The position numbers and the translations under genes are program-made. This document shows, one piece after another, positions 24,635 through 34,238 of a stretch of 64,000 nucleotides of DNA; position 1 is the first letter of the stretch; each line of letters opens with the position of its first letter. Source of the stretch: Belliella calami (GTDB taxonomy: Bacteria; Bacteroidota; Bacteroidia; Cytophagales; Cyclobacteriaceae); contig NZ_JAKZGS010000012.1 in assembly GCF_022549695.1 (NCBI RefSeq), forward strand, positions 62,001 to 126,000, written 5' to 3'. Below the pieces are notes generated by a model. The model did not search any database and had not been told where the DNA came from. It saw only the letters and a program-made list of their open reading frames with translations.

Positions 24635-25342
24635 ATGATCATTACAGGATTGTTTTTGATAGGGATTGGCTTTTTGGTGAAAGCTTTTCCGAATTTGATC
24701 GCAGGGTACAACACCATGTCGCAGAAGCAAAAAGACAATGTAGATGTAGAAGGATTATCTACTTTTATGCGCAATGGGCTTGTTTTAATGGGCATGGTCG
24801 TGATTATTGGTTATCATGGTTTGAAGTGGGCAGGCCAGGATGTCTTGTTGGGATATTTTATTCCGGGAGTGATTTTGATAGGGGTGTTTTTTTTGGTTTT
24901 TAGAGCAAAAAAATTCGACCAAAACGAGGGCGGGTTGGTTAAATCCAAATTAAAGAGCGTGTTCACAATAGTGATTTTAGTTTTTGCTTTAGGAAGTGTT
25001 GGCTATGGTCTTATACCTTCCAGCTATGAACTCAACGACGATCGTGTGACATTTTCTGGAATGTATGGTACAGAGATAGTGATTTCAAAAATTGAAACAG
25101 TTTCTTTGATCAACAAAATGCCTTCCGTCAAAGCCCGAACAAATGGTCTTGGGTTTGGACCGATTCGAAAGGGTTTTTTCAGGATAGAAGGTCAAGGGAA
25201 GTGTCGCTTGCTCCTACATAGTTACCATGGGCCTTTTGTAATGATCAGTACCAAAGACCAAGAAGTGGTATATGTAAATTTCAAAAAGAAAGAAAAGACA
25301 GAAATGGTTTATAATAAGCTAAAAGCACTAAAAGAAAAATAA
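24635..25342 (+). CDS. DUF3784-type membrane protein with a C-terminal PH-like domain
   Basis: The 235-residue protein opens with a DUF3784-type unit of two to three transmembrane segments (FLIGIGFLVKAFPNLIAGYN, then NGLVLMGMVVIIGYHG and GYFIPGVILIGVFFLVF). A fourth hydrophobic segment is at VFTIVILVFALGSVGYG. The C-terminal 100 residues (DDRVTFSGMYGTEIVISKIE, GFFRIEGQGKCRLLL) look like a bacterial PH domain exposed to one side of the membrane. No activity is known. It is the last gene of the DUF2089/hydrolase operon, and the two-part layout recalls the small two-TM protein at 21095. Confidence 0.78.
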   Translation: MIITGLFLIGIGFLVKAFPNLIAGYNTMSQKQKDNVDVEGLSTFMRNGLVLMGMVVIIGYHGLKWAGQDVLLGYFIPGVILIGVFFLVFRAKKFDQNEGGLVKSKLKSVFTIVILVFALGSVGYGLIPSSYELNDDRVTFSGMYGTEIVISKIETVSLINKMPSVKARTNGLGFGPIRKGFFRIEGQGKCRLLLHSYHGPFVMISTKDQEVVYVNFKKKEKTEMVYNKLKALKEK

Positions 25343-25407
25343 GTGAAGAATAATTGCTTAGTTTGTAATTTTTATTAACTTAGTTGATTGCTCACTCAAT
25401 TTATGTT

Positions 25408-26580
25408 ATGAGAAATCTTCTACTCCTTATCATGTTCCCTTGTCTAATCGCGTGCTCTGACAAAGGAGCCGATTCTATTGGTAAAGTTTATACCAATAGT
25501 TTTACTGAAGTTGGTCAAGTCAAATTAGAGATTGATACCTTGTCTGATTTTAATTTTCCAGAGTTTCAGGTGATCCAAGATTCAGGGCAAGAAATGCTAC
25601 TTGTGATGAACAAGGTTAATTTTTCTTTTGATTTTTATGATTTGATATCCGGAGAAAAAGTAAAAAGAACAGTAATCCAAAAAGAAGAAAAATTTCCTAT
25701 TCGAGCATTGTATGGGTTTTGGTATCATAATTCAGATTCTATTTTCTTATTTAATCAGATGTTATTAAATGGGATTTCATTGATCAATGGAAATGGAGAG
25801 ATATTGACGCAGTTCAATCCTCAAAAAGTTGACAGAAGTAGTCCACAAGCAATAATGAAAAGTATGGTTAATCATTATTCAAGATCTGCCAATCCGACTA
25901 TTTATGAAAAAGGCAAATTGCATTTTTCAGACATGAGTTTGAATGGTTTTTTAAGTTCCCCAGAAGCGATGGAAGCTTTCCGACCTGCTGTAGAAGTCGA
26001 TTTGGTTAAGAATGAAGTGACTTTGATTGATAAAATAAGACTGCCAAGTTTTTATGAAGGGAAATCATGGCCTATGGATTTGGGAAATTTTTCAAGAATC
26101 AGACAAGGTGATTTGTGGATATATTCATGGTCAGGAATGGACTCTTTGTTGGTTTTTGATGAAAATATGGATTTGATTAAATCAGTAAATGCCAAAAGTG
26201 AATTTGCAAAGCCTTTGAAATATACTTCTGGGAGTAATCTGCCAAAAGATATTCAAATCCAAGAACGCGTTTCCCAAACAACATATTCATACATTTTTTA
26301 TGATGCCTATAGAGAAGTTTATTATAGGTTTGTCAATATTGGAAGAGATATGGATGAAGACGATTTAGAAGATCAATTTCCTCATTTAAAAAATGATTTC
26401 AGCATCATTGTTTTGGATAAGGATTTCAATCTATTGGCAGAAAAAAGATTTCCCGGAAAAATTCATTACCCTTATAAATCATTTGTTGGTGAAAAAGGAC
26501 TTTACCTTTCCCGCACCAATCCTTTTTATGAGGGAATTAATGAAGATGAGGTGGTTTTTGATGTATATGAGTTTAATTGA
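25408..26580 (+). CDS. DUF4221-like lipoprotein
   Basis: The 390-residue product starts at ATG 25408, chosen because MRNLLLLIMFPCLIAC is a lipoprotein signal; the upstream TTG in the same frame adds nothing. The mature protein is beta-rich (QVIQDSGQEMLLVMNKVNFS, DLWIYSWSGMDSLLVFD, FSIIVLDKDFNLLAEKRF), consistent with a propeller-like fold. It resembles the DUF4221 family, which is abundant in Cyclobacteriaceae; this assignment is by overall look. A protein with similar layout is at 37622. It has no evident partner and is preceded by a 65-base gap. Confidence 0.7.
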   Translation: MRNLLLLIMFPCLIACSDKGADSIGKVYTNSFTEVGQVKLEIDTLSDFNFPEFQVIQDSGQEMLLVMNKVNFSFDFYDLISGEKVKRTVIQKEEKFPIRALYGFWYHNSDSIFLFNQMLLNGISLINGNGEILTQFNPQKVDRSSPQAIMKSMVNHYSRSANPTIYEKGKLHFSDMSLNGFLSSPEAMEAFRPAVEVDLVKNEVTLIDKIRLPSFYEGKSWPMDLGNFSRIRQGDLWIYSWSGMDSLLVFDENMDLIKSVNAKSEFAKPLKYTSGSNLPKDIQIQERVSQTTYSYIFYDAYREVYYRFVNIGRDMDEDDLEDQFPHLKNDFSIIVLDKDFNLLAEKRFPGKIHYPYKSFVGEKGLYLSRTNPFYEGINEDEVVFDVYEFN

Positions 26581-26660
26581 GTATCATAATTAATCTTGAT
26601 TTCGTTTTATTGTTTACTAAACAATACTAGTGTTGTGACTTTGTAGTTTTTGATATGGAA

Positions 26661-26852
26661 GGATTGGCAGAGTTGGTGTAAGTTTGCTGTGATCTCAATT
26701 CAGAAAACCTATAAAGGGAGTTGAACGGACTTTGGGAGGCCATGAAGTTTTTTGATAAAAAAGAAGCACTTTTGGTCATGCTATCCCAAGAAGATGAATT
26801 TAAGCAGGAAGGATTTAAGGTAAAGGTCGTGACTTTTCATCTTTTACATTAA
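26661..26852 (+). pseudogene. C-terminal relic of an AAA/DUF4143-type ATPase
   Basis: One reading frame across this gap spells VCCDLNSENL, stop, RELNGLWEAMKFFDKKEALL then VMLSQEDEFKQEGFKVKVV and a terminal stop at 26850. In intact ATPases of the AAA_14/DUF4143 family, an I-Q-V-(C/S)-Y-x-L segment leads into E-R-E-L-x-x-L-x-E-A and ends in such an E-D-G-F-K-V-K-V-V strand. Two in-frame TAA codons (26679-26681 and about 26712) and the lack of any upstream ATPase part show that it is dead. It is not a copy of the ATPase at 16388, whose sequence differs. The relation is by recognition, not alignment. Confidence 0.6.
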
Positions 26853-26974
26853 GACCTGCCAAGTTTTCAAAACCTGGCAGGTCTAGTCTTCTGATGAAAA
26901 GGAGACCTTCGAGGTTTTTGGAAACCTCAAAGGTCAAAAAAAGACCCCAAAGGTTTCGAAAACCTTCGGGGTCT
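26852..26974. repeat. Three consecutive palindromes sharing a GACC...GGTTT/AAACC...GGTC plan
   Basis: 26852-26884 has 16-base arms matching at 15 positions (AGACCTGCCAAGTTTT and its complement). 26904-26935 has 14-base arms matching at 13 (GACCTTCGAGGTTT). 26942-26974 has 16-base arms matching at 14 (AGACCCCAAAGGTTTC). The outer arms differ between palindromes but each is self-complementary, and two are followed by the same AGTCTT. They lie between the ATPase relic and the end of typA, where the last may also act as a terminator for it. Confidence 0.8.
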
Positions 26975-26981
26975 AGTCTTG

Positions 26982-27009
26982 GTACATCGTACATTGTACT
27001 TTGTACAAA
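26982..27009. repeat. Heptanucleotide tandem repeat, four units
   Basis: GTACATC, GTACATT, GTACTTT and GTACAAA follow each other without gap, 2 bases short of the typA stop codon. It is a short degenerate microsatellite of unknown role. Confidence 0.6.
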
Positions 27010-27011
27010 TT

Positions 27012-28817
27012 TTAAGCTTCTTTCTTCGCCATTCTTGTTCTCTCACCTTCGTCCAAATAGATTTTTCTCATTCTGATGGACTTTGGAGTGATTTCTAGGT
27101 ATTCATCCTTTTGGATGTATTCCATAGCTTCTTCCAAAGAGAATTTTTTGGCAGGCTGAATCCTAACGTTGTCATCAGAACCTGAAGCTCTCATGTTGGT
27201 TAGTTTTTTACCTTTCTGAACGTTTACCACGATGTCATTGTCACGGGAATTTTCGCCGATAACTTGACCTGTGTATAACTCTTCTCCTGGCTCAACGAAG
27301 AATGTGCCTCTGTCCTGCAATTTGTCAATAGCATAAGCGGTACACTGTCCACCTTCCATAGAGATCAATGAACCATTGTTTCTTTCAGGGATCGATCCTT
27401 TGAATGGCTCGTAAGCTGAGAATCTATGGTTCATGATTGCTTCACCTTGTGTAGCTGTCAGTACATTGTTTCTCAATCCGATCAAACCTCTTGAAGGGAT
27501 TCTGAATTCCAAATGTTGTAAATCACCTTTTGGCTCCATTACAAGGAGTTCACCTTTTCTTTGTGTAGCCAATTCGATTACTTTTCCTGCAGTCGTCTCA
27601 GGTACATCCACTACCAATACTTCAATTGGTTCATGTTTTACACCGTCAATTTCTTTGTAGATCACTTGAGGCTGTCCAACTTGTAGCTCGTAACCTTCTC
27701 TTCTCATCGTCTCGATCAAAACTGACAAGTGAAGAATGCCACGTCCGTAAACCAAGAATTTGTCTTCAGAATCTGTAGATTCAACTCTCAAAGCCAAGTT
27801 TTTCTCCATTTCCTTCATCAATCTGTCTCTCAAGTGACGGGAAGTCACAAATTTTCCTTCTTTACCAAAGAAAGGAGAGTTGTTGATCGTGAAGAGCATG
27901 TTCATAGTAGGCTCATCTATAGAGATTCTTGGTAGCGCTTCTGGATTTTCAAGATCAGCAAGTGTATCACCGATTTCGAAATCATCAATACCAGTTACAG
28001 CACAAATGTCTCCTGCTACTACTTCAGTTACTTTATTTTTTCCTAGACCTTCAAATACATGAAGTTCTTTTACTTTTACTTTTTTGAAAACACCATCCGC
28101 CTTGCACAAAGTCAATTGAGATCCTTCTTTGATGGAACCTCTTTTTACTCTACCGATGGCTATACGACCTACGAAGTTAGAGTAATCAAGGGAAGTGATT
28201 TGCATTTGTAGCGTACCTTCGTCGATTTTTGGCGCCGGAATATGGTCTATGATAGCATCCAAAAGTGGAATGATGGTATCAGTAGGGTTTTTCCAATCTG
28301 GACCCATCCAGTTGTTTTTGGCAGAACCGTAAAGGGTCTGGAATTCCAACTGCTCTTCTGTAGCGTCCAAATTGAACATCAATTCGAAGACAGATTCCTG
28401 AACTTCGTCAGGACGACAGTTTTCTTTATCCACTTTGTTGACTACCACAATTGGAGTCAATCCAAGTGCTAGGGCTTTGCCCAATACGAATCTTGTCTGT
28501 GGCATAGGGCCTTCAAAGGCATCAACCAATAGGATAACCCCATCAGCCATTTTCAAAACTCTTTCCACTTCACCACCAAAGTCTGCGTGACCTGGAGTAT
28601 CAATAATATTGATTTTGGTGTCTTTATATCTTACGGATACGTTCTTAGAAAGAATTGTGATACCCCTTTCTCTTTCCAAGTCATTGTTGTCAAGGATAAG
28701 ATCGTCAAACTGTTGGTTCTCACGGAAGATTTTAGAGAGATGAATGATTTTGTCCACGAGAGTGGTCTTGCCGTGGTCAACGTGTGCGATAATCGCGATA
28801 TTCCGAATACTTTGCAT
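27012..28817 (-). CDS. typA: Translational GTPase TypA/BipA
   Basis: TypA/BipA is a ribosome-binding GTPase related to EF-G, used in ribosome assembly and stress or cold adaptation. The 601-residue protein has standard length. It shows G1 AHVDHGKTT (11-19), the G3 [16 protein letters not shown], and the G4 VNKVDKENC, followed by EF-Tu-like domain II, an EF-G-like domain V and the TypA-specific C-terminal domain containing [13 protein letters not shown] and [18 protein letters not shown]. It stands alone. A -7 box lies upstream, and the palindrome array is just downstream of its stop codon. Confidence 0.97.
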   Translation of the reverse strand: MQSIRNIAIIAHVDHGKTTLVDKIIHLSKIFRENQQFDDLILDNNDLERERGITILSKNVSVRYKDTKINIIDTPGHADFGGEVERVLKMADGVILLVDAFEGPMPQTRFVLGKALALGLTPIVVVNKVDKENCRPDEVQESVFELMFNLDATEEQLEFQTLYGSAKNNWMGPDWKNPTDTIIPLLDAIIDHIPAPKIDEGTLQMQITSLDYSNFVGRIAIGRVKRGSIKEGSQLTLCKADGVFKKVKVKELHVFEGLGKNKVTEVVAGDICAVTGIDDFEIGDTLADLENPEALPRISIDEPTMNMLFTINNSPFFGKEGKFVTSRHLRDRLMKEMEKNLALRVESTDSEDKFLVYGRGILHLSVLIETMRREGYELQVGQPQVIYKEIDGVKHEPIEVLVVDVPETTAGKVIELATQRKGELLVMEPKGDLQHLEFRIPSRGLIGLRNNVLTATQGEAIMNHRFSAYEPFKGSIPERNNGSLISMEGGQCTAYAIDKLQDRGTFFVEPGEELYTGQVIGENSRDNDIVVNVQKGKKLTNMRASGSDDNVRIQPAKKFSLEEAMEYIQKDEYLEITPKSIRMRKIYLDEGERTRMAKKEA

Positions 28818-28837
28818 TGTAAATTTGAATTAAGGTG

Positions 28838-28845
28838 CAAAGGTA
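28838..28845 (-). promoter_or_regulatory. -7 box upstream of typA
   Basis: On the minus strand TACCTTTG fits TAnnTTTG, 21 bases before the typA start. No -33 element is at the expected spacing. Confidence 0.45.
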
Positions 28846-29031
28846 GGAATAATATTTGGTTTCTTTCTGATTCACTTCAAATTGATAAGGAAAAGATAAC
28901 ATGGATTGTATGGATAAAAGATTGAGAAAATTGAAAAATTACAGATTATTGAATTTAATCAAGGTTGAAATCAATATTCCTGTTTTTTCTCTTTTCTCAA
29001 AAAACCAAATATAGACGCTAATTCATGTAGC

Positions 29032-29859
29032 TTATTTTAAGACCATTTCCACTCGTCTGTTTTTACTTTTTCCTTCTTCGGATGTGTTACTAGCCACAGG
29101 TGACAATGATGCTACACCATAAGCACTGATTCTCGAAGTAGGTATATTATAATTGCTTGTCAGTTCCTTTACTACAGATCTGGCTCTTTCCTCGGAGAGC
29201 TTTTGGTTATGTTCATGTGTACCAGTATTGTCGGTATGTCCTACGAAATAAACATTTACTTTCGGATTTTGGGTTAGATACTTAGCGATATTTTCCAGTG
29301 TTTCTTTTGATTCCGGTTTGATCTCTGCTTTGTCTGTATCGAAGTAAATCCCGTAAAAAGCAGCCTTTCCATTGGCCTTGATTTCGCGGGCAATATCCTC
29401 TGCGGAAAGTACAATATATTGATTCATTGTTTCTTCTATAACGGTGCTTACAGAGAAAGTGCCACTTTGATCACTATTTATCGCTATCCACCAAGTTGCT
29501 CCTCCTGATTTCAGAGTTAAAAAAACAGTGGATTTAGATTCATTGATTACAGTCCCACCTTTGGAAGCTACTGCTTGGATGTAGTTTTGAAAAATCATCG
29601 CATTAGAAGGTCTTTTTTCCCAGTCTCCATCAAAGCTGTAATAGGTTTTTAGAAAATATCCAGCTTTCTCGTATTGTACCCAAGTACCATCTTTATCTGT
29701 AAAGTCAATTTTGATTTTGTCATACTCTTTTTCTTCACAACCGGAGATACTATGTTGTGGTAACATATTGAAAAGAGGATGAGGATTACAAGGTGTCTGG
29801 GAAAAAACATTAAATGAAATGAGTAGTCCCAGAAAGATTGAGAAAAAGATCTTAGCCAT
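29032..29859 (-). CDS. OmpA-domain outer-membrane-associated protein
   Basis: The start at 29859 gives a 275-residue protein with a signal peptide (KIFFSIFLGLLISFNVFSQ). An in-frame upstream extension of 40 residues has no signal-like character. The N-terminal part is a conserved but unnamed beta-rich domain (DKIKIDFTDKDGTWVQYEKA, WWIAINSDQSGTF). The C-terminal 115 residues are an OmpA domain: IYFDTDKAEIKPES, FVGHTDNTGTHEHN, LSEERARSV and SKNRRVEM, with the usual peptidoglycan-binding Asp and Arg. It probably sits on the outer membrane and holds it to the cell wall. It is divergent from the RND efflux operon. Confidence 0.88.
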   Translation of the reverse strand: MAKIFFSIFLGLLISFNVFSQTPCNPHPLFNMLPQHSISGCEEKEYDKIKIDFTDKDGTWVQYEKAGYFLKTYYSFDGDWEKRPSNAMIFQNYIQAVASKGGTVINESKSTVFLTLKSGGATWWIAINSDQSGTFSVSTVIEETMNQYIVLSAEDIAREIKANGKAAFYGIYFDTDKAEIKPESKETLENIAKYLTQNPKVNVYFVGHTDNTGTHEHNQKLSEERARSVVKELTSNYNIPTSRISAYGVASLSPVASNTSEEGKSKNRRVEMVLK

Positions 29860-30102
29860 ACAATTGTTTTTTACTGAAAGATAATTGGCAGGTCTTAAAA
29901 TAGGAAATTTTCCTTTTAAAAATGCATTTAGTTTTTTTTGATAGAAAAGATTTATTTGTTTTCTGTTTAAACATTTCATTCCGGAAAAAATATTGGCTAG
30001 ACTTATACTTCATCACATTTTTTCATTTTTTAACATCATGCTGTTTTGATCTTATTTAATAAATTAGTTTATTGTTGGCTAAATAGATCATTCCTGATAT
30101 AT

Positions 30103-31176
30103 ATGAAGCAATTTAGACTGTTTTTTATCGTGGCTGTGCTTTTGGTCACAACTTTATCCTGTGAAGAGGAGAAAAAAGAAAGCCAAGAAATCCCATCAGA
30201 ATCCTTTAGAGGTGAAGTCGCTGCGACTCCGGTGAGGGTTGCGAAAGCTGAAAAGAGAACTTTTGATTACCTCATCAATGCTACTGGTAAAATTGATGCC
30301 ATGGATCAGGTGAAGATCGTAACCCAGCGACAAGGAATCCTTAGTGAGCTCAATGTTAAGGAAGGGGATTTTGTAGAAAAAGGTACCGTCTTGGCAAAGC
30401 TGGATGATTCTGAAGCCAAATTCAGACTGGAAAAAGCCAAAATTGCCTTGAAAAATTCACAGGTGAATTACGATTCAGACATATTGAGTTTTAGTTCCAT
30501 TATGGAATCTGAAGATAATGAAAGAAAAACAAACCTCGTCGATCAATTGAAGTCAAAAAGTGGTCTGTTTTCAGCTGAAATTGACTTGAAAGAAGCTGAA
30601 CTTGAGATTGAAAAGTCAACGATCAAAGCGCCGATTTCGGGACGTGTTGCTGATTTGAAAATCAAAAAAGGTAGTCTTGTATCCAGTGGTGAGGATTTTA
30701 TGGAGATCATTAACACCAACACATTGGAATTGAAAGTGAAGGTTTTGGAATCTGATATCAACTTGATTTCCATTGGCCAAAAAGCGGAAGTTTATCCAGT
30801 AAGTAGTTCCAATATCGAAGTTACTGGTACAGTCAGAAGTATCAATCCCAAAGTTGATGAAAATGGATTGGTTCAAGTCAGTCTTCTAGTGAGTGGATCA
30901 AAAGGGTTGTTGCCAGGAATGAATGCAAGAGCAATTATCAGAGCACCCCAAACGAACAGTATCGTTATTCCAAAACAAGCTTTGGTTTATAGATCAAGTA
31001 GGGCTGTGGTATTTACAATAGAAAATAATGAATCAAAGTGGAACTATGTCGAAGTAGGCAAAGACAATGGAAAAGAAGTAGAGATTCTTTCAGGAATCGA
31101 AGCTGACAACACTGTGATTACCACCAATAATTTGCAGCTTGCACATCAGGCACCCATCCAAATTGTTAAAGATTAA
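30103..31176 (+). CDS. RND efflux periplasmic adaptor (membrane fusion protein)
   Basis: The adaptor links an inner-membrane RND pump to an outer-membrane channel. The start at 30103 gives 357 residues with a lipoprotein signal (FFIVAVLLVTTLSC, Cys20). The HlyD-family plan is visible: TPVRVAKAEKRTFDYLINAT, a lipoyl half (KIVTQRQGILSELNVKEGDF, VEKGTVLAKLDDSEAKFRLE), a helical hairpin, the second lipoyl half (IKAPISGRVADLKIKKGSLV) and beta-barrel parts (GLLPGMNARAIIRAPQ). An upstream in-frame start is possible but lacks the signal. It is 5 bases upstream of the first permease, so it begins the operon. Confidence 0.93.
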   Translation: MKQFRLFFIVAVLLVTTLSCEEEKKESQEIPSESFRGEVAATPVRVAKAEKRTFDYLINATGKIDAMDQVKIVTQRQGILSELNVKEGDFVEKGTVLAKLDDSEAKFRLEKAKIALKNSQVNYDSDILSFSSIMESEDNERKTNLVDQLKSKSGLFSAEIDLKEAELEIEKSTIKAPISGRVADLKIKKGSLVSSGEDFMEIINTNTLELKVKVLESDINLISIGQKAEVYPVSSSNIEVTGTVRSINPKVDENGLVQVSLLVSGSKGLLPGMNARAIIRAPQTNSIVIPKQALVYRSSRAVVFTIENNESKWNYVEVGKDNGKEVEILSGIEADNTVITTNNLQLAHQAPIQIVKD

Positions 31177-31181
31177 TCGCT

Positions 31182-34100
31182 ATGGTTAGATTTTTATTAG
31201 CGAGGCCTATTGCGGTTTTGATGACTTTTTTGGCATTGATGGTATTCAGTATCATTGTTTTTAGGACATTGCCCATTTCACTTCTTCCGCCAATAGATGT
31301 ACCTCAGATAGTCATCAAGGTCAATTATCCCAATGCCTCGCCAGAAGCAATAGAGCAAAATGTTCTGGCAAGAATTCGGGATGAATTGATGACGCTCAAT
31401 GGCCTCGAAGATATGGATAGCAAATCCGGCAGTGAGGTTGGTACAATCAGGCTGACATTTGATTACGGTACTAAGATGGAGCTGGCATACATTGATGTCA
31501 ATGAAAAAATAGATAGAATCACCAATTCACTTCCTTCAGACTTGGATCGACCCCAAGTAATTCGAATCAATACTAATGATATTCCAGTTGCTCGAGTTCA
31601 GGTAATACCAAAGGAAGGAATTGATTACACTGAGGTAAGTTTGCTTGCAGAAAATGTTTTGAAAAAAAGGTTGGAGCAATTGCAAGGGGTTTCTTTGGTA
31701 GATATCAATGGAAAAAAGGAAAGGAGTATCACCGTTACGCCAGATAAACCTGCGCTAAGGGCTTTGGGGATGACTGAGGAGAATGTTATCCGTGCGATTC
31801 GCTTCGGTAACGAAGAGTTGCCAGGGATCAGTGTAGAAGATGGACAGTTTAGATATTATTTGAGATTGGCTACAAGGGTAGATACTCCTGATGATATTAT
31901 GCGTCTTCCGGTGACCAATGATGCTGGTCTTACCGTGGATTTAGGCCGTGTAGCAAAAGTGCAGTATGAAAACAAAGATGTGCTTGGCTATCATTATTTT
32001 GGTACAGAAGAAGGTTTGGTGATTACAGTTCACAAACAGGCTTCAGCCAAAATGAACGAAATGATGCCTTTGATCTATGAGTCTCTGGAGTTTTTCAAAA
32101 ATGATTACCCTCAGGTTGAATTTGACTTGACACAAGATCAATCAACATTGCTCAATGCAGGGATCAGCAATCTCCAAACATCACTTTTGTTTGGAGGTCT
32201 TTTCGCTTTTGGAGTGTTGTTTATTTTTATGGGAAATTATAGAACACCCGTAATCATTGGAATCAGTTTGCCATCTTCCCTCGTTATCAGTTTTCTGGTT
32301 TTCTACTTTTTCGATATTTCCATCAATGTCATTTCTCTCAGTGGCTTAGCTTTGGGTCTAGGGATGTTGATAGATAACTCCATCATTGTATTGGACAATA
32401 TCACAAGGAAAAGAAAAGAGGGATTAGAGATATTCGAAGCATGTGTGCAAGGAGTAAATGAAGTGATGTCCGCTTTGATCAGTTCTGTTTTGACAACTTT
32501 GGCGGTATTTATTCCATTGATTTTCCTAAGTGGGATTTCAGGCGCTTTGTTTTATGATCAGGCAGTATCTGTCGCGGCGATTTTGTTTGTATCTCTTTTG
32601 GTAGCATTTATTCTTTTACCGATGCTTTATCATTTCTTTTTCAGAAACAAATCTGCTGAAGAATTGGCAAAGGAAGACAGCAAGTTCTTTGGGGTGGTTT
32701 TGAGAGGCTATAAGAAACTTTATCAAATAATTTTCAGAAGACGTGGACTAAGTTTTATCATATTTTTGATTTTCATTCCTTTGGCTTTGCTGGTAAGTCA
32801 ATTGCTAAATACAGAGGGACTTCCACCGATTGAGAAATTTGATGCATTGGTTGAGGTAGATTGGAATGAACCCATAGGAGTGGAGCAGAATAGAGATAGA
32901 CTTCTGAGCATACTCCAATCTTTGGATGGAGATTACTTGAAAGCGGAATCGGATGTTGGGGTGAGGCAATTTTTGCTTTTTGATGGTGAAAACTCCATCC
33001 AGCAAGCTAGTGTCTATTTCTTGTTTGAAACACAAGAAAAAAAATCATCCGAAATGGAAAGGTTGAGAAATTTGCTTCTAGAGAATTTTCCAGATGCGAA
33101 TTTGAACATTATGGATGCTCCAAATGCTTTTGATCAGCTTTTTGCTTCCAATCTCCCATATTATGAGGTAAGATGGAAGGATCTGGGCACAAAGCGTCCA
33201 GTGGAAGAAGCTAAGATGGATACTTGGCTAGCTGAATTTCCTACTCAAGATTTTGAGAGAGGTCCTGGTCTACAAAAAGAAGCTTCGGTTATCTTCAGGC
33301 TGGATGGAGCAAAAATGGCACTTTATGGAATAGAATCCTCCGCTGTTCAGGATCAGGTTCAAAAGCTATTCGGGACTTTTTCAATCACTGAGATCAAGCG
33401 ATTTGGTGAAATCACACCGATTAGAATGAAAGGCGAACGCTCCGATTTTGAACAAATCTTGAGGACAAGCAATATTATTGGCAAAGATGGAAATGAATAT
33501 GCTTTGAATAATTTCATCAGTTTTGATTACGAAAATCACTACAAATATGTCACCGCTGACAAAGGAGGGATTTTTCAATCCGTATTGTTGAATGATAAAA
33601 ACCCAACCCAGTTCAACAGTGAAATCAATCTTTGGGGAGCTGAAAAAAACTTGGGTATCAGTTTCTTTGGCCAATATTTCAAAGACCGTGAAACCATCAG
33701 TCAATTGGTCAGTATTCTGATGATTGCTGTTCTGTTGCTATATTTTATCCTTTCTGCACAATTTGAGAGTTTTATCCAGCCTTTGATAGTGATTTTCACC
33801 CTGCCGCTTGGGATTGGTGGAGCTTTTATCGTTTTGCTTTTGACAGGAACTTCCCTGAATGTCATGTCGGCAATTGGTTTGGTAGTAATGCTCGGTATCA
33901 TGGTGAATGATGCCATCTTGAAAATAGATACAGTGAACAGGTTGAGAATCAGGTATTCGGAGAATACTGATTTGGATGAAAAAACAATCTTGGATAAATC
34001 CCTATATGAGGCTGGGGAAATTAGGCTGAAGCCAATCTTGATGACTTCTATCACCACAATATTGGCGTTATTGCCGGTAGTGTTTAGCTCAGGTCTTGGT

Positions 34101-34232
34101 GCAGATCTTCAGCGGCCTTTGGTGTTTTCTGTTATTGGAGGACTGACGATCGGTACATTTACGGCATTGTATTTTGTGCCTTTGGCTTACTGGTTTATGG
34201 GTGGAAAAGTAAGTGTCAAGGAAAAGGAATAG
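31182..34232 (+). CDS. RND efflux permease, first of two
   Basis: This 1016-residue AcrB-like inner-membrane pump has 12 transmembrane segments and two large periplasmic loops (about 30-330 and 550-860). MVRFLLARPIAVLMTFLALM is the canonical start. In TM4, GLALGLGMLIDNSIIVLDNI carries Asp-Asn where AcrB has Asp407-Asp408; only the first acidic residue of the proton relay pair is kept, as in several RND subfamilies. RLRIRYSENTDLDEKTILD and MTSITTILALLPVVF are near the C-terminus. It ends 6 bases before the second permease. Substrate cannot be told; the paired-permease layout recalls MdtBC, where both pumps form one heterotrimer. Confidence 0.93.
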   Translation: MVRFLLARPIAVLMTFLALMVFSIIVFRTLPISLLPPIDVPQIVIKVNYPNASPEAIEQNVLARIRDELMTLNGLEDMDSKSGSEVGTIRLTFDYGTKMELAYIDVNEKIDRITNSLPSDLDRPQVIRINTNDIPVARVQVIPKEGIDYTEVSLLAENVLKKRLEQLQGVSLVDINGKKERSITVTPDKPALRALGMTEENVIRAIRFGNEELPGISVEDGQFRYYLRLATRVDTPDDIMRLPVTNDAGLTVDLGRVAKVQYENKDVLGYHYFGTEEGLVITVHKQASAKMNEMMPLIYESLEFFKNDYPQVEFDLTQDQSTLLNAGISNLQTSLLFGGLFAFGVLFIFMGNYRTPVIIGISLPSSLVISFLVFYFFDISINVISLSGLALGLGMLIDNSIIVLDNITRKRKEGLEIFEACVQGVNEVMSALISSVLTTLAVFIPLIFLSGISGALFYDQAVSVAAILFVSLLVAFILLPMLYHFFFRNKSAEELAKEDSKFFGVVLRGYKKLYQIIFRRRGLSFIIFLIFIPLALLVSQLLNTEGLPPIEKFDALVEVDWNEPIGVEQNRDRLLSILQSLDGDYLKAESDVGVRQFLLFDGENSIQQASVYFLFETQEKKSSEMERLRNLLLENFPDANLNIMDAPNAFDQLFASNLPYYEVRWKDLGTKRPVEEAKMDTWLAEFPTQDFERGPGLQKEASVIFRLDGAKMALYGIESSAVQDQVQKLFGTFSITEIKRFGEITPIRMKGERSDFEQILRTSNIIGKDGNEYALNNFISFDYENHYKYVTADKGGIFQSVLLNDKNPTQFNSEINLWGAEKNLGISFFGQYFKDRETISQLVSILMIAVLLLYFILSAQFESFIQPLIVIFTLPLGIGGAFIVLLLTGTSLNVMSAIGLVVMLGIMVNDAILKIDTVNRLRIRYSENTDLDEKTILDKSLYEAGEIRLKPILMTSITTILALLPVVFSSGLGADLQRPLVFSVIGGLTIGTFTALYFVPLAYWFMGGKVSVKEKE

Positions 34233-34238
34233 ACAATT

